A stretch of DNA of 64,000 nt from Chloroflexota bacterium (GCA_020161265.1 JAIUOC010000010.1:248001-312000); one strand, 5' to 3'. Shown: positions 8,051 through 15,185, counted from the stretch's first letter. Translations and numbers: made by a program. Notes: generated by a model not told the origin, from the sequence alone.

Positions 8051-9742
8051 ATGTATACATTAACCTTACGCGATGCCCTGACCAATACCCATATCCTTGA
8101 TCTGACTGACCAAGCACGCGATGTTGCAATCAGTGATGTTGAATGCACATTTGCGTTGCCGCTCGATTTGGCGGTTGCCGCATGCTTAATCGACGACTAC
8201 CGTTTGCGCTGGGTAACCGTAAATCAGCATGGAGTGACCCGTATTTATCAATTGCAACGCCCCAGCTTGGCCAGCACAGGCCTGCAATGCGTGGCAGTCA
8301 ACCTGATTGCTGTGCTGGCAATGGATAGTTACTCGGCCCTGTGGAGCGATAGCAATGTAGGCAATTGGCTGGAAACACCTGAAACAATTGCCAATCGTGC
8401 ACCCAAGCTCTATATCGCTGATAAAAACAATCGGCTCTTCATCGGACTGACAAAAAACGTGGTATATCGGAATGGCCAAGATGCCTGGGGCTGGAGTTAT
8501 TTCACCCCGATCACGTCAACCCGCCAACTGTTGGCAATCCAGTGCCGCTATAGCATTGATCTCCCAACAGGCTGGGTGGTGAGTTTTCAACGGGTAACCC
8601 GCGCAGGTGGGTATCTCACAACGATTCGCAATATCACCAGCGCGGGAGCCGTGATAAGTGGAGCGTTATGTGATAGCTTTGCTAGCACCGAAGGCCTCGA
8701 AGTTGTAATCTACAATGGCAGCGGAGCCAACTATACCCATGCAGGAGAAAATGCCACCAAGTTTGTGACAATTACCAGCATGCGGGTGGTCACAACCACG
8801 GCCAATCTGATTAACACTACCGTTGCCGGAGCCATCGGCACAGGCGTGCAGGTGATTACCCCAGCCTCAATGCAAAACATCAGCTTTGGTCAGCAGTTGG
8901 TAATCAACACCGGAGCCAGCGATAGCGAAATGGTGAGCGTGAGTGCGACCACTGCTACCACCTTCACGGCAACCTTTGCCAAAACACACCTGGCAGGGGC
9001 AACGGTGCGGAGCATGCTGGTACGCGATAGTGAAGTAGTGAGTGATGCGCTAACCCAAGCCGTGACGCTCAACCCAAGTATGGGCTTAAGTGCATCGAAC
9101 ATCTTGATCAGCACCAGCGAACGCGATTACGATGATCTCGTATTCAAGCTGGCACAGCCAATCGATGTGCTCCAAACCTTGGCCAAACCCAGCAGTTTTA
9201 GTTTTGGGGTGCAAGAGGATGGGGTCTTGTGGTTTGGCAACCCTGCTAGCCGTGAATGGATGGTACAAGCAGCTGATGTGGTGGTTTGTCGGTTGCTCGA
9301 TACCGTGGTCAATAGCGTTGCCGTGGTGTATCACGACGCAGCGAATACCGATCAACTCACCACGACGGTTACCGATCCGATCAGTATCGCCCAAAATGGA
9401 TTTACGAAGCGCTCGATGCTTGAAGCAGCAACCACCAGCCAACGCGAGGCCGAACTAATCCGAGATACAGCCTTGAGCGATGGCAAGGCGCGACCAGTGC
9501 AAGCACAAATCGCGATTCAACGCTTGTACGATCGGGCGGGGACGCGCTACCCTGTAGATGTGCTTCAACGCAACGATATGATCACGATTAGCAACCTGCC
9601 ACCGCTACTGGCATCGCCAGAGTTGCGGAGCTTTACGGTAGGAGAGGTGAAATATCTGCCAGCCACAGATACGGTTGAGGTGGTGTTGGAACTGCCCTTG
9701 CCCCAGTTGGATGTATTGCTAGCTCAACTTGCAGTGGGATAA
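8051..9742 (+). CDS. Phage tail protein (Gp37-like / baseplate hub-like)
   Basis: 563 residues starting MYTLTLRDALTNTHILDL, eight bases after the Dit-like stop. Middle and C-terminal regions ('EDGVLWFGNPASREWMVQ', 'DVLQRNDMITISNLPPLL', 'GEVKYLPATDTVEVVLEL') fit the siphovirus ReqiPepy6 Gp37-like family, which occupies this place in tails of phages of Gram-positive and related hosts. It probably forms part of the tail tip. It is the last gene of the tail module; no endolysin, holin or receptor-binding gene follows before the terminator. Confidence 0.6.
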   Translation: MYTLTLRDALTNTHILDLTDQARDVAISDVECTFALPLDLAVAACLIDDYRLRWVTVNQHGVTRIYQLQRPSLASTGLQCVAVNLIAVLAMDSYSALWSDSNVGNWLETPETIANRAPKLYIADKNNRLFIGLTKNVVYRNGQDAWGWSYFTPITSTRQLLAIQCRYSIDLPTGWVVSFQRVTRAGGYLTTIRNITSAGAVISGALCDSFASTEGLEVVIYNGSGANYTHAGENATKFVTITSMRVVTTTANLINTTVAGAIGTGVQVITPASMQNISFGQQLVINTGASDSEMVSVSATTATTFTATFAKTHLAGATVRSMLVRDSEVVSDALTQAVTLNPSMGLSASNILISTSERDYDDLVFKLAQPIDVLQTLAKPSSFSFGVQEDGVLWFGNPASREWMVQAADVVVCRLLDTVVNSVAVVYHDAANTDQLTTTVTDPISIAQNGFTKRSMLEAATTSQREAELIRDTALSDGKARPVQAQIAIQRLYDRAGTRYPVDVLQRNDMITISNLPPLLASPELRSFTVGEVKYLPATDTVEVVLELPLPQLDVLLAQLAVG

Positions 9743-9823
9743 AGAGTGAGCGACGTTCGGCGATTGAATACCCGCTAAAATAATGCCGTGCCTTGTGGGA
9801 TGTGAGGCACGGTGGCAGTTGGT

Positions 9824-9887
9824 GGGTTAAATGAAAAAGGCCCTGCTCTACTTGATGAAGTAGAGCAGGGCCTTTTTCATTTAACCC
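9824..9887. terminator. Very strong bidirectional terminator after the tail operon
   Basis: Two perfect 30-base arms (9824-9853 and 9858-9887) enclose a four-base GATG loop. The GC-rich core AGGCCCTGCTCTACTT is flanked by A-tract/T-tract arms, so the hairpin is followed by a T run on both strands. It closes the tail operon and insulates the next promoter. Confidence 0.93.
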
Positions 9888-10319
9888 ACATTAGATCTAG
9901 AGTCGGTAGTAAATCCTCCTTAAGATGTACGCAAAATGCATTGACTATACACATTCTGTGTGTATAATAAGGATAACTGGATAAAAAATAGTAGATATAG
10001 GAGGTATCTACAATAGTAAATAAACCTAGCTGAATGGAATGACCAAAAGCTCTTGTAATTGAAATGGAGGTGTAACACAGTGGTGCCGCTATAAATCAGG
10101 CCTTTACCACGCCCGATACCAAGCTCGACCACATAATTAATAATATCTATTAGTAAATTCATTGTCGATTTCCTAATTTTCGATTCTCGGTGTCTAGGTA
10201 CTGATGGCTATGAAACAATAAAGGAGTCTTACGATGATAGATATCTATGATTACGGAGGATAGAAATAAATTATTTCTATTAATACTCAAAATCAACTTT
10301 TTGTAAAGGGGGTGATGTA
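9888..10319. other. AT-rich intergenic region before the RHH-like gene
   Basis: About 430 bases without a convincing gene. It holds the promoter/operator at 9941-9968 and long AT-rich stretches. A GGAGG at about 10066 precedes a five-codon GTG frame (ends TAA), and another GGAGGA lies near 10256. These could be leader elements, but nothing more can be supported. Confidence 0.5.
9941..9968 (+). promoter_or_regulatory. Sigma-70-type promoter with a palindromic operator in the spacer
   Basis: TTGACT (9941-9946), a 16-base spacer and TATAAT (9963-9968) make a near-consensus promoter directed toward the gene at 10320. The spacer holds a perfect inverted repeat, TATACACA (9946-9953) / TGTGTATA (9959-9966) around TTCTG, which overlaps both boxes. 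A repressor bound there would block the polymerase. The small RHH-like protein downstream is the obvious candidate for autoregulation. Confidence 0.65.
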
Positions 10320-10544
10320 ATGGCGGAAACCGCAGCAAAGAAGAAACGATATAACTTGGCGCTTCCGGATGATCTTTATGGGCAACTCCAAGAACTTGCT
10401 GATAAAAAGCAAACGACTGTTGTTGCCCTGTTGCGCCAATTTATCAAACTCGGTTTAACCGCGGTTGAGTTGGAAGATAAGCCTGACGGAGAATTAATTT
10501 TCCGCCAAAATGGAAAAGATGTGACCGTGAAGCTTTTCCTATAG
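10320..10544 (+). CDS. Small ribbon-helix-helix-like DNA-binding protein
   Basis: 74 residues, MAETAAKKKRYNLALPDDLY. A basic start is followed by a short strand (RYNLALP), helix DLYGQLQELADKK and helix TTVVALLRQFIKLGL, the usual layout of CopG/Arc-type ribbon-helix-helix proteins; a C-terminal hairpin 'DGELIFRQNGKDVTVKLF' follows. GGGGG lies seven bases upstream of the ATG. It probably binds the palindrome in the promoter region and controls this gene and the next one. Confidence 0.6.
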   Translation: MAETAAKKKRYNLALPDDLYGQLQELADKKQTTVVALLRQFIKLGLTAVELEDKPDGELIFRQNGKDVTVKLFL

Positions 10545-10650
10545 ACCTGTATCGTATTCCTATTTCTAATGAGCTTTTGCCCATAGTGAGCTTGGTAACC
10601 TTGCTATTGTGCGAATGGTTGTCCACTTCAGCATGAAAGGTTTATTATTT

Positions 10651-10962
10651 ATGGCACCTAAACAACGTCAAGGCGAGTCGGGTCGGAATGACGAATTGTC
10701 ATTGGATGAATTAGCCAAGAAAATCTTAGAGGAGGATACTATTGATTTGATTGAAGAGGTCGATATTATTGAAGATATCCCTCTCAATCAACGAAAAAAA
10801 CAATTTGCCGCTTTTATCATTATAGGTAACCGAATTTACTACAATTTCCGTGGGTCGGTTACGATCAAAAAAGCGCTCGCTATCCTGTCGGGACTCATTA
10901 CAGGATCTGGTGGTATCGTGTGGTTAGTGAACCATTACATACTCCCGCTCTTGTCCCCCTAA
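10651..10962 (+). CDS. Unknown protein with a C-terminal membrane segment
   Basis: About 103 residues from MAPKQRQGESGRND; starts at 10609 or 10633 are also possible, and none has a clear ribosome site. An acidic helical stretch (LDELAKKILEEDTIDLIEEV) is followed by a small beta segment (FIIIGNRIYYNF) and a hydrophobic C-terminus (ALAILSGLITGSGGIVWLVNHYI) that would anchor it in the membrane. It is about 100 bases after the RHH-like gene and ends at the terminator at 10970. No family recognised. Confidence 0.55.
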   Translation: MAPKQRQGESGRNDELSLDELAKKILEEDTIDLIEEVDIIEDIPLNQRKKQFAAFIIIGNRIYYNFRGSVTIKKALAILSGLITGSGGIVWLVNHYILPLLSP

Positions 10963-10969
10963 TAACACG

Positions 10970-11022
10970 AAAAGTAATAAGCTTTCGAAAATTCCAAAGA
11001 TTTTCGAAAGCTTATTACTTTT
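10970..11022. terminator. Bidirectional terminator between convergent operons
   Basis: Perfect 23-base arms (10970-10992 and 11000-11022) with a seven-base loop, ending in a T run on the plus strand and in A/T-rich sequence on the minus strand. It separates the plus-strand pair at 10320-10962 from the minus-strand methyltransferase operon. Confidence 0.85.
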
Positions 11023-11046
11023 TTAATTCAGCATACCTTCACATTT

Positions 11047-12273
11047 TCAAAAACTCTTCAAATAATTCTCCACCACATAGGCGGCAATCACCGCCGCACA
11101 TTGCGGCACGATAGCATTGCCCAAACAGCGAAGCCGTTTCGCTCGATTGGGAATCTTGGTAGATACCCGTGGAATGCCAGTCTCCCACGTTCCATCACGC
11201 CATTGCTGCTGAGTAGTCTCGATCGAGACATACGTTTGAACCCCAGCAGACCAACCACAAGGAAAACCCATCAGTACATCAACCCAGTCAGGATTTAGCT
11301 GCCCCACGATTCCCGCACGCAATAAATGCCCAGGAATAGATTCACGGTCGGCTTGTGATGGTGGCAGCGAGGCATTCTTCGCATCTTGGGCTGTTGGTGT
11401 GGGATATTGATTAACGATGGTGGCCAATCCATCTCCACTGCTGGAACTTACGCCACGACGGTTGTAATTTCCATGCACAGTTGGGGTCGGAAAACGAACT
11501 GCGCTCACCAATGATGGAGAACGGCGATTGCGCTCTGATACACAATCAACTCGTTGGGCATCCGATGCACATGGAGTTGGGAACAGAGCAGCAACCGCCC
11601 AACCTAATTTATTAGGTTTTTTCCGTTGATCGGTTGCTTGCCAATAAAGATCATAGGTTCCGAGTGTGGCGTTGGGCGTTGGGAAAAGTTTTGCTACCTG
11701 TGAAAGCCGCATGAAGCTTTGACCACCCGCTTTGTTTTGATGGCGGATTGTGCCATTCTTTGTTTCTACAGGATTGCCAGACTGTCTATTGGTGGTGTCG
11801 CTTGCGGTTGGGGTAGGCCACAATCCAGAGGCGTTCGCGCTTGTGGAAGGCTCCAACGGCGGCAGCGGATAGAGTTTGCCATTCCGCATCATACCCTGCT
11901 TGGGCCAAGTCTCGCAGAATGGCGGCAAAAAATCGTCCGCCATCGGAGCTACGAATCCCGCCAACGTTTTCCGCAAGCACATAGCGTGGTCGAATTTCGC
12001 GAATGAGTCGGGCAAACTCTCCCCAAAGATCCCGCTCGTCATCTCCTGCACGTCGGCTGCCAGCCAAGCTGTGGGGCTGGCAGGGAAAGCCGCCAGCCAG
12101 AACCTCGCACGACGGAAGATTGTGACGGCCAACGCTCCGGATATCGCGATATTTTGGCACATTTGGCCAGTGGGCTTCGAGAATGCTGGTTGCATAGGGG
12201 TCAATCTCCACTTGGGCGACGCACTGCATGCCCATCGTTTCCAGGGCGAGGTCAAAGCCGCCGATACCTGCAA
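11047..12273 (-). CDS. DNA cytosine methyltransferase, C-terminal frame (overlaps the N-terminal frame)
   Basis: This frame carries the second half of a phage-type C5-cytosine methyltransferase. From about 11,830 down it is the only coding frame and contains five '[FWY]PTPxAxD'-type repeats (e.g. LWPTPTASD, LFPTPCASD, QYPTPTAQD), then 'LNPDWVDVLMGFPCGW' and the late motif 'LGNAIVPQ' (motif X-like). Upstream, the frame stays open through the N-terminal coding region to 12273 and there reads 'FPASPTAW', 'ETWPKQGMMRNGKLYP', which also resemble proteins of this group as I recall them. The real start is unknown. A +1 shift from the N-terminal frame would give one enzyme; otherwise this is a broken gene. 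Confidence 0.65.
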   Translation of the reverse strand: MQVSAALTSPWKRWACSASPKWRLTPMQPAFSKPTGQMCQNIAISGALAVTIFRRARFWLAAFPASPTAWLAADVQEMTSGIFGESLPDSFAKFDHAMCLRKTLAGFVAPMADDFLPPFCETWPKQGMMRNGKLYPLPPLEPSTSANASGLWPTPTASDTTNRQSGNPVETKNGTIRHQNKAGGQSFMRLSQVAKLFPTPNATLGTYDLYWQATDQRKKPNKLGWAVAALFPTPCASDAQRVDCVSERNRRSPSLVSAVRFPTPTVHGNYNRRGVSSSSGDGLATIVNQYPTPTAQDAKNASLPPSQADRESIPGHLLRAGIVGQLNPDWVDVLMGFPCGWSAGVQTYVSIETTQQQWRDGTWETGIPRVSTKIPNRAKRLRCLGNAIVPQCAAVIAAYVVENYLKSF

Positions 12274-12295
12274 ATAAGCTAATAAAGCGCAGCAT
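11786..12295 (-). CDS. DNA cytosine methyltransferase, N-terminal half
   Basis: 169 residues from the ATG at 12295 (AGGAG six bases upstream). Motif I FAGIGGFDLALE (residues 8-19) binds S-adenosylmethionine; motif IV GGFPCQPHS (68-76) holds the catalytic Cys; motif VI is represented by 'LAENVGG' (108-113) and motif VIII by 'HKRERLWIVAYP' (151-162). The frame stops at 11786 just after motif VIII, before the target-recognition region and motifs IX-X, which are found in the overlapping frame. A complete C5 methyltransferase of this kind should be 350-450 residues, so this half alone should be inactive. Confidence 0.8.
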   Translation of the reverse strand: MLRFISLFAGIGGFDLALETMGMQCVAQVEIDPYATSILEAHWPNVPKYRDIRSVGRHNLPSCEVLAGGFPCQPHSLAGSRRAGDDERDLWGEFARLIREIRPRYVLAENVGGIRSSDGGRFFAAILRDLAQAGYDAEWQTLSAAAVGAFHKRERLWIVAYPNRKRHHQ

Positions 12296-12342
12296 CAATT
12301 GCTCCTAAAACTCAGCCGCGATTCAAATTTGAATCGCGGCTG
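12296..12342 (-). promoter_or_regulatory. Hairpin plus TTTTAGGAGCAA leader, copy 1
   Basis: Read on the minus strand, a perfect 30-bp palindrome (12342-12313, arms CAGCCGCGATTCAAA and its complement) is followed at once by AGTTTTAGGAGCAATTG and the methyltransferase ATG. The hairpin followed by TTTT is terminator-like, yet the ribosome site is already inside the T-run, leaving no room for a separate promoter. Confidence 0.7.
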
Positions 12343-12350
12343 ATCTTCAT

Positions 12351-12614
12351 TTAATTGTGGCAGATAGCGGTTTGTTCACAGCGGTAACTATGATAGAGCA
12401 GCAGCATGAAAAGCCTCAATTGCTCCTGCTGATAGTGTTGCTGTATCCGCTGGGTTCGTTTTAAGTAGCGCCGTTTCATCATGCGGATATTGATGGGCTG
12501 ACGTTTGATCGCTGGCTTGCGCTTGGGCCTGATGATCGGCTTCTGGCGGCTATTGATGACCACTATTGAAGCAACAAGTGCGATCAGCGTGGCGACAACG
12601 ATTAGTCCTTGCAT
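12351..12614 (-). CDS. Small basic membrane protein
   Basis: 87 residues. One N-terminal membrane helix (GLIVVATLIALVASIVVI), then a strongly basic linker (RPKRKPAIKRQ, MMKRRYLKRTQRIQQ) and a mostly helical C-terminus. The ATG directly follows the previous stop (TAAATG), so it is coupled to the membrane protein upstream. No family recognised; a phage small membrane protein or a lysis accessory protein are possible. Confidence 0.55.
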   Translation of the reverse strand: MQGLIVVATLIALVASIVVINSRQKPIIRPKRKPAIKRQPINIRMMKRRYLKRTQRIQQHYQQEQLRLFMLLLYHSYRCEQTAICHN

Positions 12615-13214
12615 TTATGCACCCTTCCCTTTCAGTACATCACGCACCCCACCCACAAATTGGCGAATCATTGGCTCGGCGCTCAAGGCAACGAGTGCCG
12701 CGAGCAATCCGCTCACAATCGCAAACCACCACTGATCACCAAATACGGTATGCAAGAATTCATGAATGTACCAACCCGTTGCCGTGGCATCGAGTGAGCC
12801 AACGATCACGGCACAGGTCAACCGCATGCGATCAACATGCACGAAAAAGTAGGGTACTTGCTGATACCAGCGTAGCTCGTTTGGCACGTTTACCCCGCGC
12901 CACAAATGCTGGCCCACGAATGAGATCACCACATGGCCCAAACAACCAATAAAGAACCAATCAAGCACCCCAGCTTGCACCCATATGCCGTGATATTTGA
13001 GCCAGAGACCGCCGAGCACGACTGCACTGGCGGTTGCCAAGCCGTTGGTAATCCATAACACCACCCAAATCAACAGCATGCTTGCCTCAGCAATCAAACG
13101 ACTGCGACTCACAAACTGCCAACGTGTTTTCACCGTCGCGTTTTGGGGTAAACCTCGCGCAACTCGCACGCGGCGACGATATTCCAATGGGCCTAAAGGT
13201 GTTCGCGTTGTCAT
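12615..13214 (-). CDS. Multi-pass membrane protein of unknown function
   Basis: 199 residues from MTTRTPLGPLEYRRRVRVA at 13214. The upstream extension to 13397 is not used because a separate small gene occupies it in another frame. Four hydrophobic segments are seen (roughly residues 45-62, 65-85, 95-115 and 155-180) after a basic N-terminus. The C-terminal helix 'EPMIRQFVGGVRDVLKGKG' is amphipathic. Sits between two other small membrane proteins in one operon. No known family recognised. Confidence 0.6.
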   Translation of the reverse strand: MTTRTPLGPLEYRRRVRVARGLPQNATVKTRWQFVSRSRLIAEASMLLIWVVLWITNGLATASAVVLGGLWLKYHGIWVQAGVLDWFFIGCLGHVVISFVGQHLWRGVNVPNELRWYQQVPYFFVHVDRMRLTCAVIVGSLDATATGWYIHEFLHTVFGDQWWFAIVSGLLAALVALSAEPMIRQFVGGVRDVLKGKGA

Positions 13215-13216
13215 AG

Positions 13217-13360
13217 TTATGCTTTGCTCCGCTTCCATGCAACATGAAAAATGCAGGCCGCGATGATAATTAGCTTGATTGGGGCTGGCACATAGTGATA
13301 CAAGCCATAGCCCAAAAGAACGCCAGCGATCATGGCAAAGATTACATACTGCTTTGGCAT
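13217..13360 (-). CDS. 47-residue membrane protein
   Basis: A 47-codon ORF starting MPKQYVIFAMIAGVLLGYGL. Two hydrophobic stretches (VIFAMIAGVLLGYGLY and PIKLIIIAACIFHVAW) are separated by a short HYVPA turn, and a basic WKRSKA end follows. AGGAGCAACCT immediately precedes the ATG, the same leader as two other genes in this cluster, and the stop is two bases from the next ATG. The size and topology are holin-like, but without an endolysin nearby this remains a guess. Confidence 0.65.
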   Translation of the reverse strand: MPKQYVIFAMIAGVLLGYGLYHYVPAPIKLIIIAACIFHVAWKRSKA

Positions 13361-13409
13361 AGGTTGCTCCTAAACATGAACGAACCGCGTCAACCAAGAA
13401 CGCGGTTCG
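13361..13409 (-). promoter_or_regulatory. Hairpin plus TTTAGGAGCAA leader, copy 2
   Basis: On the minus strand, a perfect 10-bp stem (13409-13400 / 13390-13381, CGAACCGCGT and its complement, nine-base loop) precedes TTCATGTTTAGGAGCAACCT and the start of the 47-residue membrane protein. Same arrangement as the copies at 12296 and 14395. Confidence 0.65.
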
Positions 13410-13432
13410 CTGTCACCTTTAATTGGTCAGTG

Positions 13433-14185
13433 TCAACCTTGCGCGGTTGACAGAGATTCACGATAGCGCTTGACATGTCGCCCGATGTGTTGACGACTTG
13501 GCTCACCCCCGAGCAGGTCGCTGATCTGTTGGTAGCTCATGCCTTGGGCATTCATGGTTGACCATTCAGCGGCGCGTTTATCAACGGTGGTTGACGGCTC
13601 AAGCGTCTGTACGTGATTGGGGTCGTGTTCAATCAAAAGGGTCGTGTCAACCGATTCGAGGGCTGGTTGACTGTCAACGTTGACAGGGTGCGGCGTGATT
13701 TGCAGGCCGATCTTGTCATCTTCGAGCTGGCCACGCTCAGCCGAGGCGACCGCGATACAGAGCGGAATGAAGAGCGCGAAGGCAATCGCAATGCACCAGC
13801 CAATCCATGACGGAATGGTTGACGGCATATGGGTGACCAGGTAAATCAAGTTCAGCCCAAACGAAATGATCAGGGCGACACCGAGCAGGAGCGCCACTAA
13901 TTTGCCGCGCTTGAGCTGTCGCCGCTTCGCATAATCGTAATAGCCCGTAATCACCCATGTCGCACCGTCAACCAAGAGTGTCATTAGACCTGCGACAATC
14001 TTGCCAATGATGGAGCCATCGCTGAACAAGGCCAGAGCGCCGACCATATGCGCGAAGCTGACGACAATCGTGCCGAGCGACAACCAGAAAAAGCGTTGCT
14101 GTTGGCGATCAATGGCTTCAAGCTCTACCAGCTCGGCAGGCTTGCGGGACATTTGCACGGCAATCTTATCGATCTGATAGCTCAT
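13433..14185 (-). CDS. Membrane protein with C-terminal helix-turn-helix-like segment
   Basis: 250 residues from MSYQIDKIAVQ at 14185, with AAAGGAG five bases upstream and an ATGA overlap with the preceding gene. A cytoplasmic N-terminal part (about 30 residues) is followed by four hydrophobic helices (about 35-60, 65-85, 100-120, 130-150), and 'LMTLLVDGATWVITGYYDYAKR' recalls the DUF2637/SpdB-like membrane proteins of actinobacterial plasmids. The C-terminal 100 residues are soluble and end in 'MSYQQISDLLGGEPSRQHI', which looks like a helix-turn-helix. A membrane-tethered DNA-binding protein is plausible. Confidence 0.55.
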   Translation of the reverse strand: MSYQIDKIAVQMSRKPAELVELEAIDRQQQRFFWLSLGTIVVSFAHMVGALALFSDGSIIGKIVAGLMTLLVDGATWVITGYYDYAKRRQLKRGKLVALLLGVALIISFGLNLIYLVTHMPSTIPSWIGWCIAIAFALFIPLCIAVASAERGQLEDDKIGLQITPHPVNVDSQPALESVDTTLLIEHDPNHVQTLEPSTTVDKRAAEWSTMNAQGMSYQQISDLLGGEPSRQHIGRHVKRYRESLSTAQG

Positions 14186-14394
14186 GCCACTCCTTTCTGC
14201 TTGACCACGGTCAAACGAGTGGCATGTTGCCATGCAGCGACAATCGGTATTTCAATTAATGCCATCGGCTGAGCGGTTGGGTCATGCTGTTCGCCAGTCA
14301 CTGGGTGGGTTGCTTTATGCGCCTTATAGGCATCAAGTGTGCTGGAGCTATGGGGGCAGACTGGACAATACCAAATAGCGGTTTTTGTTGTCAT
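14182..14394 (-). CDS. Small C2H2-like zinc-finger protein
   Basis: 70 residues. 'YCPVCPHSSSTLDAYKAHKATH' (written here as spaced motif C-x2-C-x11-H-x3-H, residues 9-30) has the spacing of a classic C2H2 zinc finger, rare in bacteria apart from Ros/MucR proteins and phage/plasmid small proteins. A short Ile/Val-rich tail follows. First gene of the minus-strand accessory operon; its stop overlaps the next start by four bases. Likely binds DNA or protein; the target is unknown. Confidence 0.6.
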   Translation of the reverse strand: MTTKTAIWYCPVCPHSSSTLDAYKAHKATHPVTGEQHDPTAQPMALIEIPIVAAWQHATRLTVVKQKGVA

Positions 14395-14437
14395 CGGTTG
14401 CTCCTAAAATGAAAAACCACCAGTGCGCTACTGGTGG
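14395..14437 (-). promoter_or_regulatory. Hairpin plus TTTTAGGAGCAA leader, copy 3
   Basis: On the minus strand, an 8-bp stem (ACTGGTGG... CCACCAGT complement; 14437-14430 / 14424-14417, five-base loop) is followed by TTTTTCATTTTAGGAGCAACCG and the zinc-finger ATG. The T-run after the stem makes it a proper terminator in sequence, positioned right before the first gene of the operon. Confidence 0.65.
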
Positions 14438-14552
14438 CTTTGGGTGGTTATATTGCTACGTTTCTGACCAGTGGGGTTCGATATGCAGTCCATATTTGGG
14501 GCATGGTGAAGTTACAGGTTGGTGGTTGGCTGCCCACCCGGCTCACCAGCCA

Positions 14553-14585
14553 GAGTTGTTGCTGAAAAGCGACAACTCTTTTTTT
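14553..14585 (+). terminator. Intrinsic terminator at the edge of the accessory module
   Basis: A 10-bp stem with one wobble (GAGTTGTTGC 14553-14562 / GCGACAACTC 14569-14578) and six-base loop, followed by seven Ts. It points along the plus strand, where no gene lies upstream, so it may act mainly as a boundary or terminate a remnant transcript; on the minus strand it could weakly end the DinB-like gene. Confidence 0.65.
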
Positions 14586-14594
14586 ATGCTCAAA

Positions 14595-15080
14595 TTAGGC
14601 CTGCATACCAAGAAACATGTGTAAATGGGCGGCATGCTCTTGAACATGGCGCAAATTGTAGAGCAATAACTCACCAAATGGTACTTCGCCCCAAGCAAAG
14701 CTACAGTTGCGCAAGGCTTGCTCGGCTGAGAGATTGTTGATCGTGATTTGGCAGGCTTGGCGACAATGGGCTAAATATTCAAGCAACTCAGCGCGAGTAT
14801 AGGTGCGTGGAAGGCTTTCGTTGGCCTGCATTTCTACCAAATCAAATGGCACTGGGGGCATAAAACCTTCTTCTGCTCCAGTCAGATAGAGATCAAGCCA
14901 AAAGAGGGTGTGATAGGCCAGATACCAGAAGCGCGAAAAGCCCGCCGCAACCCATTGATCAGGCTCATCTGGCCATAATTGGTGTTCCCACAGGTGATCG
15001 GGGCAAGAGTTAAGCGCCTGTTCAAGGTTGGTAATCGTCGTGTCGAACTGTCGCCAGAGCATCGCTTGGTTAATAATCAT
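14595..15080 (-). CDS. DinB-family protein
   Basis: 161 residues with the four-helix-bundle pattern of the DinB/YfiT superfamily, which binds a divalent metal through three His. Visible candidates are the His in 'WYLAYHTLFWLDLY' (residue about 57) and the pair in 'HVQEHAAHLHMFLG' near the C-terminus. Members act in thiol-dependent transferase or damage-related reactions; the substrate cannot be told. GGGAG lies nine bases before the ATG. It follows the ArsR-AHSA1 gene on the same strand, about 100 bases downstream. Confidence 0.75.
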   Translation of the reverse strand: MIINQAMLWRQFDTTITNLEQALNSCPDHLWEHQLWPDEPDQWVAAGFSRFWYLAYHTLFWLDLYLTGAEEGFMPPVPFDLVEMQANESLPRTYTRAELLEYLAHCRQACQITINNLSAEQALRNCSFAWGEVPFGELLLYNLRHVQEHAAHLHMFLGMQA

Positions 15081-15185
15081 TCAACAAAGCTCCCGATTGC
15101 TAAAACGCCAGCAGCGACTCGCTAAAAGTGAGCCGCTGAGGCGTGAAACATGAATTATCAAGCGTGATACGACTTGCAGTGAATG

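Noticed and set aside
9920..10162. Minus-strand ORF (MNLLIDIINYVVELGIG) of 80 codons
   Set aside because: It has an AGGA eight bases upstream and a plausible first 30 residues, but the rest is Tyr/Leu/Ser-rich low-quality sequence and it covers the promoter at 9941. Possibly a decayed small gene, not enough to call.
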